Numbered from the stretch's first letter, positions 1 through 7,174 are shown. The stretch: DNA of 17,763 nt from an uncultured bacterium (GCA_905214305.1 CAJMLK010000056.1:1-17763), one strand, 5' to 3'. Notes: generated from the sequence alone by a model not told the origin. A program made the numbers and translations.

Positions 1-46
1 ACTGCGCTTACGCCTCCGTAGCGAACGTCTGCTCACGCAGCCGTCC

Positions 47-71
47 GAGCAATTTCAAAGTGAAATTGCTC
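47..71. repeat. perfect 11-bp intergenic palindrome after cheV
   Basis: Arms GAGCAATTTCA (47-57) and TGAAATTGCTC (61-71) are exact reverse complements around a 3-base loop. The right arm enters the cheV stop codon. No T-tract follows on the minus strand, so it is not a classical terminator. The flanking 31-71 segment is about 78 percent identical to 2100-2140, and the core recurs at 7349-7375. Confidence 0.8.
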
Positions 72-1084
72 TAGCGGGTTGCCGCCGCTTCTTCTTCGCG
101 CGCCCTGATAAGGGCCATGGCCCGGCGGGCAAGCTGGGTAACTTCCGGCTTGGATATCTGGTCGTCCGCGCCCACGCTTTCGCCCTTGTGGCGCAGCTTG
201 TCCGTGATAAGCGAAGAAAACAGGATTACGGGCAGCTTGCTGAGCACATGGTCGGTCTTGATGCGGTGGGTGAGGTTAAGGCCGTCCATGACCGGCATTT
301 CAATGTCCGACACCATGACATGCACAAAGTCCGAGACGGGGCGCCCGCTCTGCTCACAGCGCTGCTTGATGTCTTCAAGCCGATCCCAGGCGGCACGGCC
401 ATTGGAGACCACCTCGACGGTAAAGCCCGCCTTTTCCATCAGGTCGCGCAGCATTTCGCGCACCAGCGCCGAGTCGTCGGCCACAAGGGCGCGGTAGCCC
501 TTGTTGGTCCAGTCTTCGCCCAGATCGTCCAGGCGCAGGCCCAGTTTGGGATTGAGGTTGGCGACCACCTTTTCCAGGTCCAGCAGAAAAATGATGCGGT
601 CTTCAAGCTTGACCACGCCGATGACCGTATTGTTGGAAACGGCGGCCACGTACTTGTTCGGCGGCTCCACCTGTTCCCAGCTTATGCGGTGGATGCGGTT
701 GACGCCGGACACCATGAAGGCCGTGGTGACGTTGTTGAATTCCGTCACAATGGTTTTGGGCTGCTCTTCGTTGGCGGGGTGGGTTTTGCCAAGCCACATG
801 GCAAGGTCCACCAGCGGAATGATGCGGGAGCGCAGATTAAAGGCCCCAAGCACGCTCGGGTGCTGCACTTCAGGCAGTTCCGTCACTTTTGGCATGCGGA
901 TGATTTCCAGCACTTTCGCCACGTTGACGCCATAATAGCCCCGGTAGGAAGCCGGAGTTTCGGGCTGGCCGTTTTCGGCCGTCAGGGGCGCGTCGGTAGA
1001 TGGCGGAACGAATTCATCAAGATAGAATTCCACCACTTCCAGCTCATTGGTTCCGGCCTCAAGCAATATATTGGTCTGGGACAT
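71..1084 (-). CDS. cheV: CheV-type chemotaxis coupling protein (CheW domain + receiver domain)
   Basis: A 337-residue cytoplasmic adaptor that couples chemoreceptors to the CheA kinase and is itself a phosphorylation target. Residues about 15-180 form a CheW-like domain (GVNVAKVLEIIR, LVDLAMWLGK, FLLDLEKVV). Residues about 197-330 form a receiver domain with the acidic pair D203/D204, phospho-acceptor D260 in SDIEMPVMDG, a switch serine near S290 and the lysine K312 of SKPE. The ATG at 1084 is preferred over an upstream in-frame TTG (1096) because GGGAGG lies 4 nt before it. An extra stretch of about 20 residues (about 25-48, rich in P, T and E) sits inside the first CheW strands. It lies 39 bp after ispH and may be co-transcribed with it, although the functions are unrelated. 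A perfect palindrome starts within its stop codon. The family call is firm; the receptor partner is unknown. Confidence 0.93.
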   Translation of the reverse strand: MSQTNILLEAGTNELEVVEFYLDEFVPPSTDAPLTAENGQPETPASYRGYYGVNVAKVLEIIRMPKVTELPEVQHPSVLGAFNLRSRIIPLVDLAMWLGKTHPANEEQPKTIVTEFNNVTTAFMVSGVNRIHRISWEQVEPPNKYVAAVSNNTVIGVVKLEDRIIFLLDLEKVVANLNPKLGLRLDDLGEDWTNKGYRALVADDSALVREMLRDLMEKAGFTVEVVSNGRAAWDRLEDIKQRCEQSGRPVSDFVHVMVSDIEMPVMDGLNLTHRIKTDHVLSKLPVILFSSLITDKLRHKGESVGADDQISKPEVTQLARRAMALIRAREEEAAATR

Positions 1085-1123
1085 GCTGCCTCCCAAAAAA
1101 CGTGTGGCGCGTGCAGGACGTTA

Positions 1124-1984
1124 TTATAACGAATAAAGCCATTTTTCAGCGGCGTCTATGAGGCTTTTCGGCGTAGATGCGCCAGCCGTAAGGCCCACAC
1201 GGGGTTTATTTACAAATTTTTCCGGATCAAGCTCTTCGGCGCTCTCCACATGATAGGTGGCTATGCCGTTAAGCGCGGCCACATCCGCAAGTCGCCGGGT
1301 GTTGCCGCTCTGTCGTCCACCAACGACTACCATGACATCCACCGATGAGGCAATGTTTCTGGCCTCTTCCTGCCGCTCGCGGGTGGCGTCGCAGATGGTG
1401 GACAAAACAGCAAGGTCATCCAGAGCGCGACTCAGGCTTTCATGGATGGCGGTAAAAATCTCGCGGTCCTGCGTCGTTTGCGAGGCAAGTACGTAGGGCT
1501 GAGCGGGGTCAAGGGGCAGGGCCGCCAGCTCTCCGGCATTGCCGAACACGTGGGCCGGGCCGCAGGCGTAGGATATGAGGCCGCGTACCTCCGGGTGATC
1601 TTCTTCACCAAAAAGCAGCAGGGTCGCGCCCTGCGAGGTGGCGCGCGCAATGGAAAGCTGGGCTTTTTTGACCTTGGGACAGGTGGCGTCCACCACTGTG
1701 GCCCCGCTTGCGCATACGGCCTGCTCCACCTGACGGGTGATGCCGTGCGCACGTATGACGGCCACATCGTCCTGTCGCAACTGCGATGGGTCGTTGACGC
1801 AGGCAACGCCCCGCGCCTCATACTCCGCCAGTACCTGCGGGTTGTGGATGATGGGGCCGAGCGTGCATATGCGGCCGGTTTCCGTATTTGGGCCGGTGCT
1901 GCGTTCCAGGGCGGTATTGAGTTTTTGCAGGGCCAGACTCACGCCCATGCAGAAGCCCGCTGTTTTGGCGCGGCGTACGTTCAT
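1124..1984 (-). CDS. ispH: 4-hydroxy-3-methylbut-2-enyl diphosphate reductase (IspH/LytB)
   Basis: A 286-residue cytosolic iron-sulfur enzyme that makes the last step of the MEP isoprenoid pathway, reducing HMBPP to IPP and DMAPP. The three cluster cysteines are visible as C12 (GFCMGV), C102 (DATCPKVKKA) and C198 (TICDATRERQ). Substrate residues also match: H46 (IIHNP), H130-P-E132 (DHPEV), the SQTT motif near 169 and the SGN near 226-228. The C-terminal VGLTAGASTP block is typical. The frame is open 50 codons further upstream. However, the family starts just before the first cysteine, and AAGGAG at 1990-1995 lies 5 nt before the ATG at 1984, so that start was chosen. It ends with tandem stop codons (TAATAA). 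Length is normal. It lies 231 bp downstream of the dihydrouridine synthase gene. Confidence 0.96.
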   Translation of the reverse strand: MNVRRAKTAGFCMGVSLALQKLNTALERSTGPNTETGRICTLGPIIHNPQVLAEYEARGVACVNDPSQLRQDDVAVIRAHGITRQVEQAVCASGATVVDATCPKVKKAQLSIARATSQGATLLLFGEEDHPEVRGLISYACGPAHVFGNAGELAALPLDPAQPYVLASQTTQDREIFTAIHESLSRALDDLAVLSTICDATRERQEEARNIASSVDVMVVVGGRQSGNTRRLADVAALNGIATYHVESAEELDPEKFVNKPRVGLTAGASTPKSLIDAAEKWLYSL

Positions 1985-2215
1985 ATGTTCTCCTTGCGCA
2001 GACCAGCTTTGAAAATGTCCATTCTCAAAGTTTGCGACACGTTCACAACGCGCGTAACAGCCTGGATAAGCGATGTTTGTGCATTCACGGCAAGGGCTTG
2101 TCCACGCAGCCGCCCCAGCCGTTTCAAGGTGCAATTGCCCCTGACGGCCAGACGCACCCTGCGGGTAGGCCCTGTGCTTTTGTGAAGCGCTGTGCGGTGT
2201 CAGGCGGACAGAATC
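1985..2215. other. ispH upstream region with a hairpin
   Basis: The 231 bp between the dihydrouridine synthase gene and ispH holds an 11-bp inverted repeat with one mismatch: CTTTGAAAATG (2007-2017) and CATTCTCAAAG (2020-2030), just upstream of the ispH ribosome site. It also holds a decayed copy of the cheV-side palindrome (2100-2140). No convincing promoter or small gene was seen. Confidence 0.5.
2100..2140. repeat. decayed copy of the 31-71 palindromic repeat
   Basis: Base-by-base alignment with 31-71 gives about 32 of 41 identities (for example CACGCAGCCG, TTTCAA, AATTGC). The palindrome is largely lost here because the left arm has CG in place of AA. This marks the element as dispersed and ageing rather than a one-off hairpin. 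Confidence 0.6.
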
Positions 2216-3205
2216 TCAAACCGGCAGGCATCTGTCCAGCGCTTCCGTCAGTTCCGCCCAGGTAGAGCAGCGGCACAGCTCCTGCCGCAAGGCCCGCGCG
2301 CCGGGCAGGGCGCGCACATAGCGCGGCACAACGCTGCGCATCTTCCATACGGCAGCCTTGCCGGGGCAGTGCAGGCGCGCAAGTTCCATATGGTGTAAAA
2401 TCATTGCCTTGAGCGAGGCCGCGTCATGGGCCTGCGGGCGGCCGCCCGCGCACAGGGCGGCGTGATCCGCGAAAATAGCGGGATTGTACATGGCCCCGCG
2501 CGCGTACATGAGTCCTGCCACGCCGGTCTGCTCAAGGCAGGCCATGCCCTCGGCGGCGGAAAAAAGATCGCCGCTTGCCAGCAGGGGAATGGACAGGCGC
2601 GGGGCAAGGTCGGCCAGCGCTTGCCACTGCGCCGTACCGCCAAAGCCCTGACGGGCCGTGCGCGGGTGCAGCACAAGCCAGCCCGCCCCGGCGTCCTCGA
2701 GCCGCAGGGCCAGTTCGGGCAGCACCGGGCGTGCATCGTCAAGGCCGAGGCGCAGCTTGAAGCCCACGCGGCCGTGGCCTGCGGCGGCAATCATGCCCCG
2801 GGCCACTTCAAGGATATTGTCTGTGTCGCCAAGCATGGCCGCCCCGGCGCCCTGACGCAGCACTTTTGCCACGGAGCAGCCCATGTTGAGGTCAAACCAG
2901 CCGTAGCCAGCGTCGCGCAGCAGGTTGACGGCGCGGGACAGAAAAGATGCCTCGGCCCCGAAAAGCTGCACCACAAGGGGCTGGTCTTCAGGCAGGCTTG
3001 CCAGCAGTTCGCTGGTTCCGGGGCTTTGGTATACCAGCCCCTTGGCGCTGACCATTTCCGTCACGCATACGGCAGCGCCGTATTGACGGCAGAGCAGCCT
3101 GAAGGGCAGGTCGCTGTAGCCAGCCAGCGGGGCCAGCCAGGGGTGCTCACGCCCTATGGGCAGGCTTGGCGGGTTGCCGGGGCAAGGGGGCAGGGAAAAA
3201 GCCAT
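2216..3205 (-). CDS. tRNA-dihydrouridine synthase (Dus family)
   Basis: A 329-residue flavoenzyme that reduces uridine to dihydrouridine in the D-loop of tRNAs using FMN and NADPH. The TIM-barrel motifs run in order: APLAGYSDLPFR (25-36), the EMVSAKGL segment (50-57), the catalytic cysteine C110 in NMGCSVAKV, K150 in FKLRLG, H180/R182 in LHPRTARQGF, SGD (211-213) and the phosphate-binding YARGAMYNP (234-242). The residue after the catalytic cysteine is serine where most family members have proline. The start codon has only AGGA 11 nt upstream as a possible ribosome site, but the next methionine (M51) would remove the conserved FMN-binding strand. The DusA/B/C subgroup cannot be fixed by eye, so no symbol is given. 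It sits 200 bp after the SulP gene, with a palindromic element between them that reaches within 16 bp of the start codon. Confidence 0.93.
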   Translation of the reverse strand: MAFSLPPCPGNPPSLPIGREHPWLAPLAGYSDLPFRLLCRQYGAAVCVTEMVSAKGLVYQSPGTSELLASLPEDQPLVVQLFGAEASFLSRAVNLLRDAGYGWFDLNMGCSVAKVLRQGAGAAMLGDTDNILEVARGMIAAAGHGRVGFKLRLGLDDARPVLPELALRLEDAGAGWLVLHPRTARQGFGGTAQWQALADLAPRLSIPLLASGDLFSAAEGMACLEQTGVAGLMYARGAMYNPAIFADHAALCAGGRPQAHDAASLKAMILHHMELARLHCPGKAAVWKMRSVVPRYVRALPGARALRQELCRCSTWAELTEALDRCLPV

Positions 3206-3220
3206 GTCTACGATCGTCCT

Positions 3221-3388
3221 TTAGAGCAGATTACCTTTGCAATGCTTCACATTGCAAAATTTTCATGCAGCCGGGAAATGCGATTTCCTGCTGCATCCAC
3301 GCCCTGTTGTGGCGCGTCGCATTTTTGTGCAGCGTCAGAGCATTTTCGCAGTGAGCATAGATATTCTCAATGCGAAAATGCTCTGAAA
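3221..3388. repeat. composite palindromic intergenic element, MITE/REP-like
   Basis: The 202 bp between the SulP and dihydrouridine synthase genes is nearly filled by nested inverted repeats. TTTGCAATG/CATTGCAAA lies at 3236-3244/3250-3258. ATGCAG/CTGCAT (3265-3270/3291-3296) encloses GGAAAT/ATTTCC (3274-3279/3283-3288). A perfect 15-bp stem is formed by CAGAGCATTTTCGCA (3336-3350) and TGCGAAAATGCTCTG (3371-3385). The outer ends TTAGAGCA and TGCTCTGAA are imperfect inverted repeats of each other. There is no open reading frame inside. The last stem starts 23 nt after the SulP stop and could protect or end that mRNA, although no T-tract follows. Confidence 0.7.
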
Positions 3389-3407
3389 TGTCTGGCGCGG
3401 CAGCCTG

Positions 3408-5636
3408 TTACCGGGGCTTGCCCTTGTCGTCGGGCATGGACGGGCCTTGCAGTTCATCCACGCCGGGGAACTCCGCCGGGGGCCTTGGGCCGACAATAAT
3501 GATGCTGCCCTGAGCCACATCGTCGGGCAGGGCGTCGCCCAGGCGTGCCGCCGGGGCGGGATCATCACAGGGCGGAGCAACAGTGCCTGCCGTGCCTGCC
3601 GCGAAAGCGCCACCCGCGCCTTCACGCATGCCGCCTGTACCGCCGGGGGCGGTGTCGGCGCAATTCGCCCCGCTTTTCCGGTCTGTCTCGTCTGCCGGGC
3701 GGTCCGCATCGCCGTGTTCTTCCTCGTCATGCTCGTCCATGCCCAGAGGCATCTGGTCGATCTGCGTGGGGGCGGTGCTGGCGGCGGCTCCGGCCTCTGT
3801 CGCTTCAAACAGGGGCGGTGTTGCGTCCTGATCCGCATCCTTGTCCCTGAGGGCGGCGTCTTGCAGCTGGGCCTGACCGGCACGGGTGGCAGCCGCGCTT
3901 TCGGACAGGGGCGCAATGCCCGGCACAGGATAGGTACACAGGCCATCGCGGCAGGTAATGCGGCTCAGCAGCTGGGTGGCCTGACGCAGCCCTTCATTGA
4001 TGGTTTCAGCCACAAAGCCATTGCTCAGATAGTCAAGTATGCCGGTGCGCTGGAGTATCCTGTTCACGGAGCGGCTGCCCACAACCAGAATGACGGGGAT
4101 GCTGCGTGCGTAGCAGCGCTCCACAAACTGCGAGAGAGCGTATGCGCCCGAGGCGTCCAGCCAGAAAACACGGGTGAGGTGCAGAACCACAAGGCGTGTT
4201 GGCTCTTCGTCCTCTTCATAGAGCTGGCGTTCAAGCTCGTGGATGGCCCCGAAAAAGAGCGTTCCCTCAACGACATAAACGGCGATGCCGTCGGGCATGT
4301 TCTCCGGAGCCTCGCGCAGCAGGGGATCATTGGGGCGCAGGCGGCGCACGCGGGGGTGCGCGGTTTTATAGATAAAAAGCACCAGTGACAGCAGCACGCC
4401 GATAAAAATGGCTTTTTCAAGGTCAAAGACAAGTGTGGAGGCAAAGGTAAGGGACAGCACTATCCTGTCGATGCGCGTGGCGACAAGGCACAGGCGAATG
4501 GCCTCGATGTCGATCATCTGCACGGCAATGATAAGCAGGATGCCGCCCAGCGCGGGCAGGGGCAGCCATGCAATGAACGGCGACAGCGCAAAAAGCATGG
4601 GCAGGGCCAGCAGGCCGGAAAATACCGTACCCATGCGCGTGCGCCCGCCGGATGTGACCATGAGGGCGCTGCGGGTAAAGGAACCACAGCCCGGTATGCC
4701 GGAAGTGATGCCTGCCGCCATATTGCCCAGTCCCTGCCCGATAAGTTCCTGACTGCCGTCAAAGCTGTCATTTTTGACGCTGGCAAGCTGCTTGCCGATT
4801 GCCAGCGATTCCACCGTGCCCAGCAGGGCCAGTGCCAGCGCGGGCATGAAAAGGTCGCGCACGGCCGCAAGGTCAAAAGCCGGCGGCATGGACAGCGGCG
4901 GGATGACGCTTGGTATGGCTCCCACCAGCGGCACGCCGTGCTTGTCTGCCTCAAGATACCACGAGGCTGCGGTGACCAGAGCCAGAGCCGCCAGCGATGA
5001 CGGAAAGCGGCGCGAAATGCGCTTGAGGCCCAGAGCCAGCGCAATGGTCAGGGCAGCCAGCCCCAGACACCATTCGTTGAGTTGGGGCAGGCCGTGCAGC
5101 ACGTCAAACATCTGGTGAAAAAAGCCCGCCTTCTTGGGGCCGGGAATGCCGAAAACCGTCTTGAGCTGGCCCATGCCTATGAGCAGGGCAGCGCCCGTGG
5201 TAAAGGCCACCATGACGGAATGGGATATGAAGTTGGCAAGGTCGCCCAGTCTGGCAAGGCCCATGCCCACCTGTATCAGGCCGCAAAAAAGCGCCAGCCC
5301 GAAAATATACGTCATGCGTATTTCTTCGGGCATGTTGATGATAAGCGTGCCGCCCACGCTGATGGTCGCCATGGTGGAAAACAGCACCATGGAGATGGCG
5401 TTGGTCGGCCCGGCAGCCATGAAGCGCGAAGAGCCCCACAGCGCGGCCATGACCACGGGCAGCATGCAGGCGTAGATGCCGTACTGCGGGTGAACCCCGG
5501 CAATGATGGCGTACGCCATGGCCTGCGGAACAGCCATGGGCGTGACGGTGAGGGCTGCCGTCAGGTCAGCCTTGAAGTCACGGGGCGAATAGGTTTTGAG
5601 CGTGGACAGAAAGGGAAAGATGGCCGACAGGCGCAT
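3408..5636 (-). CDS. SulP-family anion transporter with C-terminal STAS domain
   Basis: A 742-residue inner-membrane transporter, probably for sulfate, bicarbonate or another inorganic or organic anion; the substrate cannot be read from sequence. The opening segment (SPRDFKADLTAALTVTPMAVPQAMAYA) is the SulP signature. Hydrophobic helices fill residues about 20-425, with the conserved GSFTRSA near 318. A STAS domain covers about 448-545, with LDASG at the loop that carries the regulatory serine in anti-sigma antagonists. The last ~165 residues are acidic, Ala/Pro/Gly-rich and look disordered, ending in a more hydrophobic SIIIVGPRPP segment. The ATG at 5636 is preferred over the longer frame because GGGAGGA (5642-5648) lies 5 nt before it. 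The start is 1 nt past the stop of the GAF gene, so the two are surely co-transcribed and probably translationally coupled. A long hairpin lies just after the stop. Confidence 0.93.
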   Translation of the reverse strand: MRLSAIFPFLSTLKTYSPRDFKADLTAALTVTPMAVPQAMAYAIIAGVHPQYGIYACMLPVVMAALWGSSRFMAAGPTNAISMVLFSTMATISVGGTLIINMPEEIRMTYIFGLALFCGLIQVGMGLARLGDLANFISHSVMVAFTTGAALLIGMGQLKTVFGIPGPKKAGFFHQMFDVLHGLPQLNEWCLGLAALTIALALGLKRISRRFPSSLAALALVTAASWYLEADKHGVPLVGAIPSVIPPLSMPPAFDLAAVRDLFMPALALALLGTVESLAIGKQLASVKNDSFDGSQELIGQGLGNMAAGITSGIPGCGSFTRSALMVTSGGRTRMGTVFSGLLALPMLFALSPFIAWLPLPALGGILLIIAVQMIDIEAIRLCLVATRIDRIVLSLTFASTLVFDLEKAIFIGVLLSLVLFIYKTAHPRVRRLRPNDPLLREAPENMPDGIAVYVVEGTLFFGAIHELERQLYEEDEEPTRLVVLHLTRVFWLDASGAYALSQFVERCYARSIPVILVVGSRSVNRILQRTGILDYLSNGFVAETINEGLRQATQLLSRITCRDGLCTYPVPGIAPLSESAAATRAGQAQLQDAALRDKDADQDATPPLFEATEAGAAASTAPTQIDQMPLGMDEHDEEEHGDADRPADETDRKSGANCADTAPGGTGGMREGAGGAFAAGTAGTVAPPCDDPAPAARLGDALPDDVAQGSIIIVGPRPPAEFPGVDELQGPSMPDDKGKPR

Positions 5637-5637
5637 G

Positions 5638-6771
5638 CTAGTCCTCCCTTGGCGCGTCGTCTTCCAGCCGCAGGACATCATGTCCCAGCGCGTAATGCAT
5701 GAGGCGCGGACGCTCCACGGATTTTTTGAGGGAACTGATGATGCGGGTCATGCGGCGCGTGCCTTCAAGCACACCACCCAGATGCCCCGCAAGTTCGGTA
5801 AGATCGGCGCGTGCCAGGGCGCTTTCCAGCTCTTCGGCCAGAATGCGGCCCCGGGTGTTTTCTGGAAATTCCGCCATGAGTTCCCGGGTGAGGCGCAGGG
5901 CGCGGGTCTGGGTGGCGTCGATATCTTCCACAAGTTCACCGCAGTATTCGGCCTGATTGCGCATGACGTTGATGGCATTGTTGCCGTAGTGGGCCATGGC
6001 CCCGGCGGCTTTTTCCAGCGCGTCACGGGCTACGGCTATGCGGCGGCCCACGGTGAGCGAAACAAGGCGGGCGCATTTGCCGAGAAAGCGCTCGTCGTAA
6101 TTTTCAAAGCCGTATTCGCGTTTGGTGTACAGCATGACAAGGCCGAAGGGCGGTCGGTCGTTACGCTCACGCAGCACGAAAGCCAGACGTGAGCGGTAGC
6201 CTTCCTTGTAAATCATGCAGTCAAAGGAGTCGCCGCCCTTTTCGATGGCCTGAAGATTGTTGGAAACCACGTAGCGCGTGTGTCCCTGAAGAATGGCGTT
6301 CATGACGGGGTGTTCCCGCAGGCCTTCTTCCAGCATGGGGGCCACGATGGGTATGGCCTTGCCGTTCACATGCCCGGCCGAGCGCGCCACCCACTCGCCC
6401 TGCTTGTTGCGCAGGCGGCAGACGTAGAGCTCGGCGTGCAGGGCGTGCACAAGAATTTCCGCGCTCTGGCGCAGCACCTCGCCCGGAGGGGCCATGCGGT
6501 CGGCAATGGCCAGCAGATCGCTTGAAACGCGCAGCAGCATTTCCGTGTCGCTCTGCATGGACGCAACAGAAGACAGCAGGTGCAGCAGGCAGCGCCAGCT
6601 GCGCAGGGGAACCCCGCGCACCGAAGGGCGGTAGCCCTGACTGAGCGTTCTTTTGGTGGCGGGCAAAAGACCCAGAACAGCCACGCGCATTTCCGGCGGG
6701 GCGTACTTTAAAAGGCGGATGATCTCCTCGCGGACATATTCTTTCGTGTGCTGTGGCACCGTGTGCTCCAT
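5638..6771 (-). CDS. GAF-domain protein with histidine-kinase-like dimerisation helix, no ATPase domain
   Basis: A 377-residue, apparently soluble protein with no membrane segment. Residues about 95-245 look like a GAF sensor domain (LVHALHAELYVCRL, then the VVSNNLQAIEKG and GLVMLYTKREYGFENYDERFLGKCA blocks). The next ~100 residues are helical. The segment AMAHYGNNAINVM (258-270, with H261) resembles the H-box of a HisKA dimerisation domain, and a second helix ends at IISSLKKSVE. The protein stops at residue 377 with no N, G1 or G2 ATP-binding boxes, so it is not a complete kinase. The N-terminal 90 residues are not recognised. Its stop is 1 nt from the SulP start, which suggests a sensory or regulatory partner of the transporter (inference). 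The ATG at 6771 has no clear ribosome site; the in-frame GTG at 6759 has GGAG 6 nt upstream and may be the true start. Confidence 0.8.
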   Translation of the reverse strand: MEHTVPQHTKEYVREEIIRLLKYAPPEMRVAVLGLLPATKRTLSQGYRPSVRGVPLRSWRCLLHLLSSVASMQSDTEMLLRVSSDLLAIADRMAPPGEVLRQSAEILVHALHAELYVCRLRNKQGEWVARSAGHVNGKAIPIVAPMLEEGLREHPVMNAILQGHTRYVVSNNLQAIEKGGDSFDCMIYKEGYRSRLAFVLRERNDRPPFGLVMLYTKREYGFENYDERFLGKCARLVSLTVGRRIAVARDALEKAAGAMAHYGNNAINVMRNQAEYCGELVEDIDATQTRALRLTRELMAEFPENTRGRILAEELESALARADLTELAGHLGGVLEGTRRMTRIISSLKKSVERPRLMHYALGHDVLRLEDDAPRED

Positions 6772-6788
6772 TGCATGGAAATGCAGAA

Positions 6789-6814
6789 GGCTGCGGCCTT
6801 GTCAAGCCGCAGCC
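6789..6814 (-). promoter_or_regulatory. GC-rich hairpin next to the GAF start codon
   Basis: GGCTGCGGC (6789-6797) and GCCGCAGCC (6806-6814) are exact reverse complements around an 8-nt loop. In the mRNA it would end 17 nt before the ATG at 6771. There is no T-tract after it. It may influence translation start, which itself is ambiguous here. Confidence 0.45.
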
Positions 6815-6876
6815 GCCTGAAAGCTTCTGGCAGGGCTGTCTGTGTTCTGTAAGGCGCAGAGCCGCGCCGGTCGAGT

Positions 6877-6916
6877 AAAAAACAGGACTTGCCGCAGAGT
6901 AGGCAGCATAGTCCTG
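6877..6916 (-). terminator. terminator-like hairpin with six U in the GAF/SulP leader
   Basis: Read on the minus strand, CAGGACT (6916-6910) pairs with AGTCCTG (6889-6883). An inner TGCC/GGCA stem (6905-6902/6893-6890) closes an 8-nt loop, and six T follow immediately (6882-6877). A four-base bulge weakens it. It lies about 105 nt before the GAF start codon, so it would end transcription before the operon: an attenuator, or the end of a ~113-nt small RNA. Confidence 0.55.
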
Positions 6917-6920
6917 AACG

Positions 6921-6961
6921 CGCGGCAGGTCAACGGCATTCATTATTTTGACCTGCTCGCG
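6921..6961 (-). promoter_or_regulatory. long leader hairpin upstream of the GAF/SulP operon
   Basis: GCAGGTCAA (6925-6933) and TTGACCTGC (6948-6956) form a perfect 9-bp stem, extended by CGCG on each side (6921-6924 and 6958-6961) with one bulged base. The loop is 14 nt. It lies in the predicted 5' leader, directly upstream of the terminator-like hairpin. As double-stranded DNA it could equally be an operator. Confidence 0.55.
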
Positions 6962-6995
6962 TGACAGGGGCGGACGTTATGGCTAATATTCTGTA

Positions 6996-7024
6996 ACTAT
7001 ATACTATTTTTCAGATGGCAGCAA
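6996..7024 (-). promoter_or_regulatory. candidate sigma-70 promoter for the GAF/SulP operon or a small RNA
   Basis: On the minus strand TTGCTG (7024-7019) is separated by 17 bp of AT-rich DNA from TATAGT (7001-6996). The -10 box matches consensus at five of six positions, the -35 box at three. The start point would be near 6989, about 218 nt before the GAF start codon. No other candidate on this strand was better. Confidence 0.45.
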
Positions 7025-7118
7025 ACTTGCATCAAGCCTTTTACGCTCCGGGCGTGCCCTGAGCGCGCCTGCAGGAGAGCGGGAGCGTCTGTTTTGCCTG
7101 CAGTGTCGCAGGCCGCCC

Positions 7119-7174
7119 GATCTGCCCGATCTGCGCGACCCCCCGATCTGCGCGACCCCCCGATCTGCGCGACC
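7119..7174. repeat. 17-bp tandem repeat, about 3 copies
   Basis: The unit GATCTGCGCGACCCCCC starts at 7128 and 7145, and the third copy at 7162 diverges after GATCTGCGCGACC. A short GATCTGCCC unit at 7119 precedes them. Non-coding, upstream of the transglycosylase gene. Confidence 0.8.

Noticed and set aside
1985..2134. An N-terminal extension of 50 residues on IspH
   Set aside because: The extension is not conserved in the family and a strong ribosome site (AAGGAG) sits 5 nt before the internal ATG at 1984.
6221..6943. A 240-codon minus-strand frame starting in the GAF leader
   Set aside because: It overlaps the GAF gene in another frame, has no family similarity, and its ATG lies inside the leader hairpin without a ribosome site; it has no early stop, so it is not a leader peptide.
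7015..7062. A 15-codon plus-strand frame (MAANLHQAFYAPGVP)
   Set aside because: No ribosome site and no sign of selection; expected by chance.
7119..7174. A CRISPR-like array
   Set aside because: The units are directly joined with no spacers, too short, and no cas gene is nearby.
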